Positions 26,746 to 35,917 of a stretch of DNA of 64,000 nucleotides are shown here, in pieces. Each line of letters opens with the position of its first letter. The first letter of the stretch is position 1. The position numbers and the translations under genes were made by a program. Source of the stretch: Bacillus renqingensis (GTDB lineage: Bacteria; Bacillota; Bacilli; Bacillales; Cytobacillaceae); NCBI RefSeq assembly GCF_016464375.1, contig NZ_JADDIU010000001.1, positions 1-64,000 of the forward strand. Direction: 5' to 3'. The notes beneath the pieces were generated by a model that was not told the DNA's origin, made no database searches, and worked only from the letters and a program-made list of their open reading frames with translations.

Positions 26746-27676
26746 GATCCTCTACTCCTTCAATGATTCTAGGACCTGAGCGCGTTACTCGGTCAGAATC
26801 TACAGAGATTACTTGCTTGTTTTTGATTGCATTTACGTTTTCCCAGCCTTTTCTGGATAAAATGTGTTTCACTGGATCTTTTACAGAATAAGCGTCTGTT
26901 GTAAGAATAACATCAGGATTACGTTTAATAATGGCTTCTTGATCGATTTTAATCCAGCCTTCCTGATCCGTTACGATATTTTCTGCATTAATCGAACTTA
27001 ACATTTCATCCATAAACGTCTTCTTCCCTGTGGTATAAATATCCGGGGATGATTGTACTTCTACGAGGACCTTTTTCTTTTCTTTAATACCGGCAGCCTT
27101 TTCTTTAATATCCGCTAACTTATCCTTCATACTTGTAACAAGCTCTTCCGCTTTCTTCGTTTCTCCAGTTGCTTTCCCAACCATCAGAATCGATTTATAT
27201 ACTTGGTCGAAATTTTGCGCGTCATTTACGGTTAACACGGTAATGCCCGCATCCTTTAATTGCTGGAGACCTTCTTTAGAGTTATGGGCGGATGAGGCAT
27301 GAGCTAATACTAAATTCGGTTTTAAAGAAATAATCTTCTCCAGGTTTATTTCCTGTCCGCCAATTTTCTCCTTCTTCGTTACATCCTTTGGATAATTATC
27401 AAAATCAGAAACGCCAACCACCTCTTTTCCGAGGCCAAGGGCATAGGCGATTTCGGTATTACTAGGAATTAAAGATACAATTTTTTCCGGCTTTTTATCG
27501 ATTACCACGTCATGATTAAGAGCATCTTTAACGGTTACCGGGAATGATACTTGTTCCGTTTTCTTTTCAACATTTGCTTTATTTTCCGGTTTAACTTGTT
27601 CCTTCTTTTCGGCACAGCCGGCTAGTGCTCCTGCTATTAACAGGAGTACGAACAATAGCGAGTACAGTTTCTTCAT
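26711..27676 (-). CDS. btuF: B12/corrinoid-binding lipoprotein BtuF
   Basis: Periplasmic-binding-protein fold III (helical-backbone) lipoprotein of 321 residues. The signal peptide ends in lipobox ALAGC, then a Lys/Glu-rich linker. IVSLIPSNTEIAYALGLGKEVVGVSDFDNYP and KIGGQEINLEKIISLKPNLVLA are typical of the BtuF/FepB family. The frame opens at 27697, but GAGGTAGG lies just before the ATG at 27676. First gene of the salvage operon, directly under the B12 riboswitch. Confidence 0.9.
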   Translation of the reverse strand: MKKLYSLLFVLLLIAGALAGCAEKKEQVKPENKANVEKKTEQVSFPVTVKDALNHDVVIDKKPEKIVSLIPSNTEIAYALGLGKEVVGVSDFDNYPKDVTKKEKIGGQEINLEKIISLKPNLVLAHASSAHNSKEGLQQLKDAGITVLTVNDAQNFDQVYKSILMVGKATGETKKAEELVTSMKDKLADIKEKAAGIKEKKKVLVEVQSSPDIYTTGKKTFMDEMLSSINAENIVTDQEGWIKIDQEAIIKRNPDVILTTDAYSVKDPVKHILSRKGWENVNAIKNKQVISVDSDRVTRSGPRIIEGVEDLAKAIYPEVFK

Positions 27677-27725
27677 TTTTCCTACCTCATTTTCCATAAT
27701 GTAACAAAAAATATTCCCGCCAATA

Positions 27726-27758
27726 CAAAAAACATCCCCGGTTATAAGAGGATGTTGG
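27726..27758 (-). terminator. Expression-platform terminator of the B12 riboswitch
   Basis: On the minus strand AACATCCTC, loop, GGGGATGTT followed by TTTT, between the aptamer and btuF. It is consistent with transcription attenuation when B12 is bound. Confidence 0.75.
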
Positions 27759-27834
27759 TCTGATTAGATTTATTTACCATGAAAAAGTAAAGCCTTCTAG
27801 TCTTCCACACCTCCCCATCCGCGTAGGTTTATTG

Positions 27835-28000
27835 GCGTTATTGAAATAGGCAGGTCTCCTGGCTCATGGTCATTGCATCCTATGTCTTCCCATCAATTGA
27901 CAGTGACTTATATAGGCTTGCTCCCATTTACAGTGGCGGGACCGCGTTGGTTTTTCACCAAACTTCCCTTTTAAGCTAAAAATCCTTTGATTTTAAAGCA
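27835..28000 (-). ncRNA. Cobalamin (AdoCbl) riboswitch aptamer
   Basis: The conserved B12 box AGCCAGGAGACCTGCC lies at 27849-27864 on the minus strand. GGTGAAAAACCAACGCGGTCCCGCCACTG-type elements lie upstream, at about 27930-27960. The spacing matches the cobalamin riboswitch fold, and it heads the btuF operon. A TATAAT-like -10 for its transcript is at 28035-28040, with a weak -35. The 483-bp gap before btuF otherwise holds only the terminator. Confidence 0.93.
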
Positions 28001-28159
28001 CCTATTTTTTCTAATAATATTTTTTGTCTTCTTCATTATAGAAAATGATTGATTATTTGTATATGCTTATTCGACAAATATTTTCTTTCCATATTTTCTT
28101 CTTCTCAGGATTTAAGCACATTCATCTAGCATGAATCATTCATCACTTCTGCTAATTGG

Positions 28160-28630
28160 TTATTTTTTATAGGTTTTGACCGGTAAATAGATCTCAAAGT
28201 GAAGATCTCCCGCAGCATTTTGCTGCATATCCATTTCCCTATAGATTTCAAGGCTCAGTGCTTGGTGGTCCTGTTCGTACCCGTACTCCTCCATCCAAGC
28301 GAAAAGCTTGTGATATGTATTTTCAACCTCCTCAGAACTTCCCTTATAGGTGGTGCAAACATAATATTTACGAGGAATAACAAAGCCAACCATGCCTTTT
28401 GGGATATCCTTGATCTCTTCAACAGGTGTTGTGACATAATAGGTGAACTCCGATTCCCGGCTATGGAATGGTGCAATCAGCACTGGCTCTTTCGTCTGAA
28501 ATGGCACCTCCCCGAGGCGTTCCTCTAACAATTGGAATAGGCTAGGAAGTTGGTCCGCCTGTAAATACGAGCCACTCCATGGAATTCCAACTACTTTTAT
28601 TTCTTCTTTTTCCACCACTTTAATACCCAT
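28160..28630 (-). CDS. GyrI-like / AraC effector-binding-domain protein
   Basis: 156 residues forming one GyrI-like small-molecule-binding domain, without a DNA-binding domain. Visible features are VVGIPWSGSYLQADQLPSLFQLLEERL near the start, a central TPVEEIKDIPKGMVGFVIPRKYYVCTTYKG, and FEIYLPVK at the end, as in SRPBCC-like YdeB/GyrI proteins. Such proteins bind hydrophobic or cationic compounds. Single-gene unit with AAGGAGG-like sequence upstream. No substrate can be assigned. Confidence 0.75.
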   Translation of the reverse strand: MGIKVVEKEEIKVVGIPWSGSYLQADQLPSLFQLLEERLGEVPFQTKEPVLIAPFHSRESEFTYYVTTPVEEIKDIPKGMVGFVIPRKYYVCTTYKGSSEEVENTYHKLFAWMEEYGYEQDHQALSLEIYREMDMQQNAAGDLHFEIYLPVKTYKK

Positions 28631-28767
28631 GTAACCCCCTCCTTCTATCTATCCTATTTCTATTATTCTCATAATATCACCGGAATTCCTTCAAACTTAT
28701 TTGATGTTTTTATTATTTTAGAAAAATGAATTAGAGATATGTTTCTGTAAAGGATTCGAGTTAATAC

Positions 28768-28801
28768 AAATCGCAGATATCTCGTCCAAAATCGCAGATA
28801 T
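28768..28801. repeat. 21-bp-period duplicate of an AAATCGCAGATAT phrase
   Basis: AAATCGCAGATAT occurs at 28768 and again at 28789, just upstream of the katA terminator on the plus strand. The reverse phrase ATATCTGCGATTTT also occurs once at about 17590, downstream of the class A PBP gene. Confidence 0.6.
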
Positions 28802-28814
28802 TTTTTTCTAATGC

Positions 28815-28852
28815 AAAAAAAAGGCCGTTTCCGTTAAAAGGAGCGGCCTTTC
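28815..28852 (-). terminator. Catalase terminator
   Basis: AAAGGCCGCTCC / GGAAACGGCCTT with a run of eight or more T on the minus strand. Confidence 0.85.
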
Positions 28853-28869
28853 TTTACTGGTATTCTCGT

Positions 28870-30330
28870 TTATTTCACTGGCTGCGGCACCTGTAAGTTC
28901 AAGCCTTTTGCTACGCGTTCGCCATATTCGCGATCTGCCTTATAGAAATGCTGGATTTGGCGAAGCTTGATATCATCTCTTTCCACTGGCTTCATCGCGG
29001 CAACAATATTATCAACCAAGCGTTCCCGTTCCTCCTCAGACATGAGACGGTAGAGGTCACCGGCTTGAGTGTAGTGATCGGCATGGTCATAAGCAACCTG
29101 TGCCGCTTCACCGGAAACATCAAATGGTGTTTGTTTATATTGCGGCGCTTCCTTCGGTCCGTCATAGCTATTAGGCTCATAGTAAACGGAACCGCCACCA
29201 TTGTCGTCAAACCGCATTGCCCCATCGCGTTGATAGTTATTGGCTTCTACTCTTGGCCGGTTAATTGGCAATAAGTTGTGATTGGCGCCAACGCGGTAAC
29301 GATGAGCATCAGAGTAAGCAAATAGACGGCCCTGGAGCATTTTATCCGGCGATGCTTCAACCCCGGGAACCATTGTCCCCGGTGAGAAAGTAGCTTGCTC
29401 AACCTCGGCAAAATAGTTTTCAGGATTGCGGTTTAGGACCATACGCCCTACTTCAATCAATGGGTAATCCTTATGTGACCAGACCTTTGTCACATCAAAT
29501 GGATCAAAGCGGTACGAATTCGCATCTTCAATCGGCATAATTTGTACATGTAGTTTCCATACCGGGAAATCGCCATTCTCAATCGCATTAAACAAATCTT
29601 CGGTATGGTAATCCGGATTCTCCCCAGCTAGTTTGGCGGCTACATCAGATGCCATATTTTTTACGCCTTGCTCTGTTTTAAAATGGTATTTCACCCAAAC
29701 CGCTTCTCCTTCAGCGTTCACCCATTTAAAGGTATGGCTGCCGTAGCCATTCATATGTCGGAATGTCGCTGGAATACCGCGATCACCCATTAAGTAGGTC
29801 ACTTGATGCAAGGATTCAGGAGAAAGACTCCAGAAGTCCCAAACGGCATTTGGATTCTTCAAATGTGTTTTTGGATCTCTTTTTTGTGTATGAATGAAAT
29901 CAGGAAATTTAATGGCATCACGAATAAAGAAGATCGGCGTGTTATTTCCCACTAAATCATAGTTTCCTTCTTCCGTGTAAAACTTGACTGCAAAACCGCG
30001 TGGGTCCCTAACTGTATCGGCAGAGCCAAGCTCTCCGGCGACGGTCGAGAACCGAATAAACATTGGGGTACGTTTACCAACACCGTTGAATAGCTTTGCC
30101 TTGGTGTATTTGGACATGTCATTGGTTACTTCGAAATAGCCATGTGCTCCGGCACCTTTTGCGTGAACAACACGTTCCGGCACACGTTCACGGTTAAAAT
30201 GCGCCAATTTCTCTAATAAATGGACATCTTGGATTAAAGTTGGTCCACGCCCGCCTGCCGTCATGGAGTTTTGGTTATCCCCAACCGGTGCTCCGGTTCC
30301 TGTTGTCAAGTGTTTGTTTACATCACTCAT
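28870..30330 (-). CDS. katA: Heme catalase KatA
   Basis: Small-subunit monofunctional catalase of 486 residues. The catalytic His is in [12 protein letters not shown] at about 57-68, the distal Asn region is [18 protein letters not shown], and the proximal heme Tyr is in [14 protein letters not shown] at about 340. It destroys hydrogen peroxide in the cytosol. GAGGTGA precedes the ATG. The AT-rich upstream region holds a PerR-type box, which fits peroxide induction of katA in Bacillus. Confidence 0.95.
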   Translation of the reverse strand: MSDVNKHLTTGTGAPVGDNQNSMTAGGRGPTLIQDVHLLEKLAHFNRERVPERVVHAKGAGAHGYFEVTNDMSKYTKAKLFNGVGKRTPMFIRFSTVAGELGSADTVRDPRGFAVKFYTEEGNYDLVGNNTPIFFIRDAIKFPDFIHTQKRDPKTHLKNPNAVWDFWSLSPESLHQVTYLMGDRGIPATFRHMNGYGSHTFKWVNAEGEAVWVKYHFKTEQGVKNMASDVAAKLAGENPDYHTEDLFNAIENGDFPVWKLHVQIMPIEDANSYRFDPFDVTKVWSHKDYPLIEVGRMVLNRNPENYFAEVEQATFSPGTMVPGVEASPDKMLQGRLFAYSDAHRYRVGANHNLLPINRPRVEANNYQRDGAMRFDDNGGGSVYYEPNSYDGPKEAPQYKQTPFDVSGEAAQVAYDHADHYTQAGDLYRLMSEEERERLVDNIVAAMKPVERDDIKLRQIQHFYKADREYGERVAKGLNLQVPQPVK

Positions 30331-30402
30331 ACGATCACCTCGTAACCTTTTTTTAAAACGTAAATAGATTATAATATAAATTTTATAAAAATCAATACTA
30401 AA

Positions 30403-30417
30403 TAATAATAATTATAA
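30403..30417 (-). promoter_or_regulatory. PerR box candidate upstream of katA
   Basis: TTATAATTATTATTA on the minus strand differs at one position from the PerR consensus TTATAATNATTATAA. It lies 73 bp upstream of the katA start in a very AT-rich region, so chance similarity is possible. Confidence 0.6.
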
Positions 30418-30471
30418 AATAGTATTGATTATAGCTATAAAAATTACACTCACTATTAAATACGTATTAAA

Positions 30472-30511
30472 AAAAAAGGACATTATTCCATATTGAAGGA
30501 ATAATGTCCTT
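30472..30511 (-). terminator. Terminator of the HAD phosphatase gene
   Basis: AAGGACATTATTCC / GGAATAATGTCCTT around a 7-nt loop with T8 on the minus strand. Confidence 0.85.
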
Positions 30512-30518
30512 AAAATTT

Positions 30519-31271
30519 CTACGCTTCCTTTAATACCCATTTTCGGATTGCCTTTGCCACCCCGTCTTCTTCATTGGTAGCCGTAATCCAATCCGCCATC
30601 TGCTTCACTTTAGCTTGGGCATTCCCCATTGCCACCCCTATTCCGGCCTCTTGGATCATCGCTAAATCATTCAAACTGTCCCCGACGGCCATCACATTTT
30701 TCATTTCAATTCCAAGCCGGGCGCAAACCAACTCAAGTCCTCTTGCTTTATTGATTCCGCTGCGATTCACCTCGATGTTATTTAAAGATGAATTGCTGAG
30801 TTCCAATCCACCCTTTGCTGTAAGCTTGTGATAAATACTCTCTCTAGTAGCCTCATCATCAATATGAAACCCAAATTTCAGCCATTCCCCTGAATAAAGG
30901 TCTTCCGGCATTTCATTATGCCAATTTCGCTCCGTATTAATTGCCCAAAATGCTGTGTTATATTGCTTGGCGAGGCCCCACATCCACTCAATCAATTCTG
31001 GCTGCAAAACGACCCTTTGGACGAGATTACAATTTTCATCCCAAATTTCACTTCCATTTACAGTGACTAAATACGATTGAAGTTCAAGTGCAATGGCATA
31101 ATCATGGCACGTGTTGAGCGAGCGACCTGTGCTAAGTACTACCTTTACTCCCTTTTCCTTCGCTTCTTTAATTGCCTGGCGGTTTGCCTCTGAAACTTGT
31201 TGATCATTTTTCAAGAGTGTACCGTCCATATCTAGTGCAATGAGTTTGATCTCAATATTATTTTCATTCAT
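30519..31271 (-). CDS. Cof-type HAD-IIB phosphatase
   Basis: 250 residues. HAD motif I is LDMDGTLL at about 13-20, motif II is VLSTGRS at about 46, motif III Lys is near NRSGINKARGLE, and motif IV is VGDSLNDLAMI at about 196-206. It has a C2-type cap. Such proteins dephosphorylate sugar phosphates, nucleotides or flavin/PLP precursors. The substrate is not identifiable. It is monocistronic with its own terminator. Confidence 0.88.
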   Translation of the reverse strand: MNENNIEIKLIALDMDGTLLKNDQQVSEANRQAIKEAKEKGVKVVLSTGRSLNTCHDYAIALELQSYLVTVNGSEIWDENCNLVQRVVLQPELIEWMWGLAKQYNTAFWAINTERNWHNEMPEDLYSGEWLKFGFHIDDEATRESIYHKLTAKGGLELSNSSLNNIEVNRSGINKARGLELVCARLGIEMKNVMAVGDSLNDLAMIQEAGIGVAMGNAQAKVKQMADWITATNEEDGVAKAIRKWVLKEA

Positions 31272-31394
31272 CGTATTGACTCCTTTCTACGCATACCTTC
31301 TATTAGGGTACACTTTTATGCCTTTACAATCAAAGGTCTTGTCTATTTGTTAACATAATATTATTACAGTTAAGATTAAAACTCTGGTGAAATT

Positions 31395-33110
31395 TTATCG
31401 CTGAAATTGAACAGCATGCAGTTTAGCAAATACACCACCATGCCGAATCAATTCATCATGGCGGCCCTGTTCCACAATCCCATCCTCTGTCACCACGATG
31501 ATCCTATCGGCATTACGGATGGTCGCCAACCGATGGGCAATAATCAATGTCGTCCTGTTCTGCGCCAGTTCATTTAACGCCTCTTGAATCACCATTTCTG
31601 TTTCTGTATCAAGCGCTGACGTTGCTTCATCCAAAATCAAAATGGGCGGATTTTTCAAAAACATCCTTGCTATGGCAATCCGTTGTTTCTGTCCGCCTGA
31701 TAGCTTCAGTCCTCTTTCACCGATCTCGGTTTCATAACCATCCGGCAGTGAGGCGATAAAAGTTTCCAGATGAGCCTTACGAGCCGCCTCTTCCACTTCT
31801 TCGAAGGTGGCATGCTGTTTTCCGTAGGCAATGTTTTCTCTTATCGTCCCGGTAAACAGAAAGACGTCTTGCTGGACAATGCCGATTTGCGAGCGAAGTG
31901 ATTTTTTCGTGATATTCCGGATATCGATTCCATCGATAGAAATGGCGCCCTCATTGACATCATAAAATCTAGGAATCAATGAACATATCGTTGTTTTGCC
32001 AGCACCTGAAGGGCCCACAAAGGCAACCGTTTCACCGGCATGAATGGTTAAATCAATATGTTCTAACACCGCTTTTTGCTGGTCATAACGGAATGACACG
32101 TTGTCAAAGCTGATATTTCCATTAAGCGACGCAACTTCGATGGCATTCGCCGTGTCCTTTACTTCCGGTTCCAATTCAAGCAGTTCGATAAACCGTTTGA
32201 ATCCCGCCATTCCCTTAGGATACAGCTCCATGATGGCACTAATTTTATCAATCGGCTTAAACAGGACATTTACATAAAGGACAAAACCGACAAGTTCACC
32301 GTATGACAGCTGATTAGTAAAGCTGAGCCAGGCCCCATATACTAAGACGATAATCGTAATGAACCGCGTCATCATATAAATGCCGGACAGACTAAAGGAC
32401 ATGACACGATATCCGCCGAGTTTAGCGGCACGATAACGATGATTATTGGTTTTAAATCTAGCAATCTCAAATTCTTCATTTGTAAAGGATTGGACTACGC
32501 GGCTTCCTGATACACTGTCTTCAACCCTAGCATTTACATCGGCAATGCTTGAATACATTTGCCCCCAAGCCTTGTTCATTTTTACATTACAAATCACAAC
32601 TAAAAGAATTAAGAGCGGGAGAATGAAGATAGTTGCAAGTGCCAGCTTGACGTTAATGGTGAACATAATCCAAAAGGCACCGACAAACGTCATCAATGCA
32701 ATAAAGATATCTTCCGGTCCATGGTGGGCCAGCTCTCCAAGATCAAACAGGTCATTTGTAATCCTGCTCATGATATGGCCAGTTTTCATATTATCAAAAA
32801 ACCGGAACGATTGTTTTTGCACGTGCTCGAATAATTCTTGCCTCATATCTGTCTCAATGTTGATTCCCAGCTTATGCCCCCAATAGTTCACGATATATTG
32901 CAAAAATGTACTAAGTAAATAAAGGAGAAACAGCCCGATGCTCACTGATACAATTGCCTGCCAATCGCTTTCAGGCAGAAGATCATCAATAAACCATTGC
33001 ACCGCCAGAGGAAAAGCCAGTTCAAGAACAGCGACAACAACGGCACTGCTGAAATCTAAGATAAATAGCTTCCGATGCGGTTTATAATAGGAAAAGAAAC
33101 GTCGAATCAT
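31395..33110 (-). CDS. ABC multidrug/lipid exporter, fused permease-ATPase
   Basis: 571-residue half-transporter of the MsbA/BmrA type. Six membrane helices cover about residues 15-300. The C-terminal ATPase has Walker A GPSGAGKTT, Q-loop QQDVFLF, signature LSGGQKQR, Walker B ILILDEATSALD and switch His in IAHRLAT. It probably works as a homodimer exporting hydrophobic compounds. No regulator is adjacent. It is separated from pssA by a perfect 45-bp inverted repeat. Confidence 0.9.
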   Translation of the reverse strand: MIRRFFSYYKPHRKLFILDFSSAVVVAVLELAFPLAVQWFIDDLLPESDWQAIVSVSIGLFLLYLLSTFLQYIVNYWGHKLGINIETDMRQELFEHVQKQSFRFFDNMKTGHIMSRITNDLFDLGELAHHGPEDIFIALMTFVGAFWIMFTINVKLALATIFILPLLILLVVICNVKMNKAWGQMYSSIADVNARVEDSVSGSRVVQSFTNEEFEIARFKTNNHRYRAAKLGGYRVMSFSLSGIYMMTRFITIIVLVYGAWLSFTNQLSYGELVGFVLYVNVLFKPIDKISAIMELYPKGMAGFKRFIELLELEPEVKDTANAIEVASLNGNISFDNVSFRYDQQKAVLEHIDLTIHAGETVAFVGPSGAGKTTICSLIPRFYDVNEGAISIDGIDIRNITKKSLRSQIGIVQQDVFLFTGTIRENIAYGKQHATFEEVEEAARKAHLETFIASLPDGYETEIGERGLKLSGGQKQRIAIARMFLKNPPILILDEATSALDTETEMVIQEALNELAQNRTTLIIAHRLATIRNADRIIVVTEDGIVEQGRHDELIRHGGVFAKLHAVQFQR

Positions 33111-33134
33111 AGAAAATCTCCTTTCTAGTTGTAA

Positions 33135-33179
33135 GGGTGTCAGGCACCATGTGAAAATTTCACATGGTGCCTGACACCC
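33135..33179. repeat. Perfect 45-bp inverted repeat with TGTCAGGCACC arms
   Basis: Two 22-nt arms, each starting GGGTGTCAGGCACCATGTGA, mirror each other around one central A. It fills the space between pssA and the ABC exporter, both on the minus strand. There is no T-run, so it is not a classic terminator. It looks like a REP-type palindromic intergenic element. Confidence 0.85.
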
Positions 33180-33182
33180 ATT

Positions 33183-33884
33183 TTATTTTAGACTGTTTTT
33201 CCGTTTGGTCCTGACTAACTGGTATCCAATGAATGCTACATAAAGCGGTATGGCGACGTAAATAAAATAGGGGAAGCGATGTTGTTCTTTTTTGAAGACA
33301 ATATAGATCGCATATCCCAAAAAGAGGGTAATAATGATGCCGTATTTAGGCAGCGGTATTTCTTTTAAGCTTGGAATTTTCACTGTACTTACCATTAAGA
33401 TACAAATGACAAAAAAAGCAATCGGGAGAATGATACTAGGCATCCTGCCATGAAATAGTGTAAACAAGGTTAACACTCCGCCACCTGCAGTAATTGGAAC
33501 ACCTGAAAAATATTTTAACGATGATTTTACGGCATTAATGTTGAATCGGGCTAAACGATAGGCACCAAATAACGGAAAAAGACCAGAGATGGCCATTCCG
33601 AAAACACCGAATGCCGAAAAGTAGGCATAATACGCCATCATTGCGGGGGCTACACCAAAGGTAACAATATCAGCTAGTGAGTCCAGTTCCTTCCCTAGAT
33701 CGCTTTGTACATGTAACATTCTGGCAATGCGGCCATCCATACTATCGAGCATCATTCCAATTAAGATTAGAATCGCCGCATTTTTATAATCCCCTAACGC
33801 CGAATACATGATTGACAGAAAGCCAAAAAATAAATTAAAAAGTGTAAATAAATTCGGAATACTATTCTTGATAATATGTATCAC
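33183..33884 (-). CDS. pssA: CDP-diacylglycerol-serine O-phosphatidyltransferase
   Basis: 233-residue membrane enzyme that makes phosphatidylserine. The CDP-alcohol phosphotransferase motif D-G-x2-A-R-x8-G-x3-D-x3-D is complete in DGRIARMLHVQSDLGKELD at about 50-68, within helices. About seven hydrophobic segments follow. It starts 9 bp after the end of the PAP2 gene, so the two probably share a transcript and both act on membrane phospholipids. No psd gene is adjacent. Confidence 0.9.
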   Translation of the reverse strand: MIHIIKNSIPNLFTLFNLFFGFLSIMYSALGDYKNAAILILIGMMLDSMDGRIARMLHVQSDLGKELDSLADIVTFGVAPAMMAYYAYFSAFGVFGMAISGLFPLFGAYRLARFNINAVKSSLKYFSGVPITAGGGVLTLFTLFHGRMPSIILPIAFFVICILMVSTVKIPSLKEIPLPKYGIIITLFLGYAIYIVFKKEQHRFPYFIYVAIPLYVAFIGYQLVRTKRKNSLK

Positions 33885-33892
33885 TCCAGTTT

Positions 33893-34576
33893 TTAGAAGA
33901 GGTTTTCCCTGTTGTTCCTTACAGGTTTATATTTATTATTATACCGTTTTTCTTTATAATATTGGAAAAAGAATACGGCCATTGACACCCAAACCCCGCT
34001 TGCAAGATACCCGCCGATAATGTCGCTTGGATAATGTACCCCCAAGTAGATCCGGCTTATACCGATCGCTAAAATCATGAGGACGCTAAAGAAAATTAGA
34101 ATACTTCTCCACCGCCTGCTGGATATATGGCGCCAAAGCAGGAACGAAATCATTACGTATAAGGTAAACGCACTCATCGCATGACCGCTCGGAAAACTGT
34201 AGCCGCCAATCTCGATTAATCGATGAAAGTCCGGTCGGATACGATGAAACCACTGTTTCAAAAGTTGATTCAAAATGGCAGTCCCGGCTATAGCAGTAAT
34301 GAACAATACTAATTCTAACCGATGCTTTAGTACCTTATAAAGAAAAAAAATAAGAAACATACTTAGAATGATAACAAATTTTGTTGAACCAATAAAGGTA
34401 AAAATTTTCATCACCTTCGTTAAGCCCGGCGATTCCATCCCCTGAACCACGGCAATAATCCTTCGTTCAAAGCCGATGATTTCTCTATCACTGATTAACA
34501 TGGACGTCCAAACAAAGCCAAGCATACAGGTAATACTAATGACGAACGCAATGATCAGATACACTCTTAATTTCAT
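33893..34576 (-). CDS. PAP2-family membrane phosphatase
   Basis: 227 residues with about six helices. The PAP2 triad is complete: KQWFHRIRPDF, then YSFPSGHAMS, then RIYLGVHYPSDIIGGY. Such enzymes dephosphorylate phosphatidic acid, undecaprenyl pyrophosphate or phosphatidylglycerophosphate at the outer membrane face. Close linkage to pssA favours a phospholipid role, but undecaprenyl pyrophosphate phosphatase activity is equally possible. Confidence 0.88.
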   Translation of the reverse strand: MKLRVYLIIAFVISITCMLGFVWTSMLISDREIIGFERRIIAVVQGMESPGLTKVMKIFTFIGSTKFVIILSMFLIFFLYKVLKHRLELVLFITAIAGTAILNQLLKQWFHRIRPDFHRLIEIGGYSFPSGHAMSAFTLYVMISFLLWRHISSRRWRSILIFFSVLMILAIGISRIYLGVHYPSDIIGGYLASGVWVSMAVFFFQYYKEKRYNNKYKPVRNNRENLF

Positions 34577-34647
34577 ACAAAAACCTCACAACTTATTTTA
34601 TGATAATAGTATCAATTATTATAAGAGTTCTCATTCTTTATTGCCTG

Positions 34648-34680
34648 AAAAAGGCAGCCATCTACAGAAATAGCTGCCCA
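34648..34680 (-). terminator. Terminator of the TerC-family gene
   Basis: GGCAGC, 14-nt loop, GGCTGCC then TTTTT on the minus strand. Confidence 0.75.
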
Positions 34681-34686
34681 GTTTGT

Positions 34687-35460
34687 CTAGACAGCGGCTT
34701 TCTTCTCTTTACCTCTTCCTGAGAACATCCAGCCCGCTGTCGCAATAGCAATCAGAACAAAGTAAAAGATCATTTTCCACTCTGTTGAATGGGCAAATTT
34801 TTCACTAAGAATGGCCAGTTCGGGATGTGAAAGTGTATAAACTGCCAGTTTTACACCAACCCAGCCGACAATGGCAAACGCAGCAATTTCCAAGTTCGGC
34901 CTTTTCTCCAAAAGCTTTACAAACAGATTTGCCGCAAAGCGCATGATGACTAGCCCGATAATACCACCGGCAAAGATCACTAAGAATTTACCACCATCAA
35001 GACCGCCAATGTTTGGCAGCGGTGTATTCGGAAGCACAACTGCCATGGCTACTGCAGCAAGGATGGAATCAACCGCAAAAGCAATGTCTGCAATTTCGAC
35101 TTTAAAAACCGTCATCCAAAAGCTGCCCTTTTTGTTACCCTCTTTATTCGGGACTTTTTCCTCTGCCTTCCCTTTAATAACTTTACGAATAATATGATTT
35201 CCTGCCATAAATAGTAAGTAAATGGCCCCTATTGCCTGAACCTGCCATACATCGACAAGAAACGAAATGGCAAACAACGATCCAAAGCGAAATAAAAATG
35301 CCCCGGCTAAACCATAAAATAATGCCTTCTTCCGTTTTTCCTCAGGCAGCGGCTTGACCATGATCGCCAGTACAAGCGCATTATCAGCAGCCAATAACCC
35401 TTCTAGTCCAATTAAGATCAGTAAAACCCAGACATACTCCAGCATTAAAGATAATTCCAT
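34687..35460 (-). CDS. TerC-family membrane protein (YkoY-like) under a Mn riboswitch
   Basis: 257 residues with about seven helices. Acidic metal-site motifs are GLEGLLAADNALVLAIMV (about 18-35) and KVEIADIAFAVDSILAA (about 122-138), and the basic tail is GRGKEKKAAV. Bacillus YkoY-type TerC proteins export Mn to metallate secreted enzymes. The yybP-ykoY aptamer directly upstream supports manganese as ligand and substrate. AGGAGG precedes the ATG. Confidence 0.88.
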   Translation of the reverse strand: MELSLMLEYVWVLLILIGLEGLLAADNALVLAIMVKPLPEEKRKKALFYGLAGAFLFRFGSLFAISFLVDVWQVQAIGAIYLLFMAGNHIIRKVIKGKAEEKVPNKEGNKKGSFWMTVFKVEIADIAFAVDSILAAVAMAVVLPNTPLPNIGGLDGGKFLVIFAGGIIGLVIMRFAANLFVKLLEKRPNLEIAAFAIVGWVGVKLAVYTLSHPELAILSEKFAHSTEWKMIFYFVLIAIATAGWMFSGRGKEKKAAV

Positions 35461-35506
35461 TCATACATCCTCCTCAAAATTAAGATATTTTCTAAAATAC
35501 TCCACT

Positions 35507-35582
35507 TAAAAAGGCCTTTACCATTTACAGTAAAGGCCTAAAAAACGCAAAAAGACCTTTACTGTAAAAGTAAAGGTCTTGC
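35507..35582 (-). terminator. Tandem terminator hairpins of the Mn riboswitch
   Basis: AGACCTTTACTT/AAGTAAAGGTCT-type hairpin at 35549-35582 and GGCCTTTAC/GTAAAGGCC at 35510-35540, each followed by T-runs on the minus strand. The first overlaps the aptamer 3-prime end and so is the likely switching element; the second may be a backup or an mRNA-level hairpin. Confidence 0.7.
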
Positions 35583-35675
35583 TAACAACGTCCTTGTTGC
35601 CAACAAAGCCGGAGAAATCACTTCTCGAGAATGACGACTTTATTGTAGCAGCTACTCCCCTTCAAAAGGAAATAT
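35575..35675 (-). ncRNA. yybP-ykoY manganese riboswitch
   Basis: On the minus strand AAGGGGAGTAGC (35651-35662), then GCTACA, and distal CCGGCTTTG (35603-35613) match the conserved three-way junction of the yybP-ykoY aptamer. It leads into an alternative terminator and then the TerC-family gene, the classical target. Confidence 0.88.
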
Positions 35676-35917
35676 TTTATTACTATTAATATATTATAAC
35701 CTTGAATGTCTGTCAATAGTTTCTTTAAATTCCACTTTTGCTTTGTTCCACCCTTTTATCCATAAAAATAACAATTTCCTAAGTGGAAATTTTTTTGCAT
35801 AAATTCCTCCTGCCCAAGGAAAAAGTAAGCAGTAGGATAAGGATGCCACTAAAGGATGTGGCAGAGGTGGAGTTAAATTCTACAACGCTACGTATCCATG
35901 TAAAGGAAGTGAAACAG

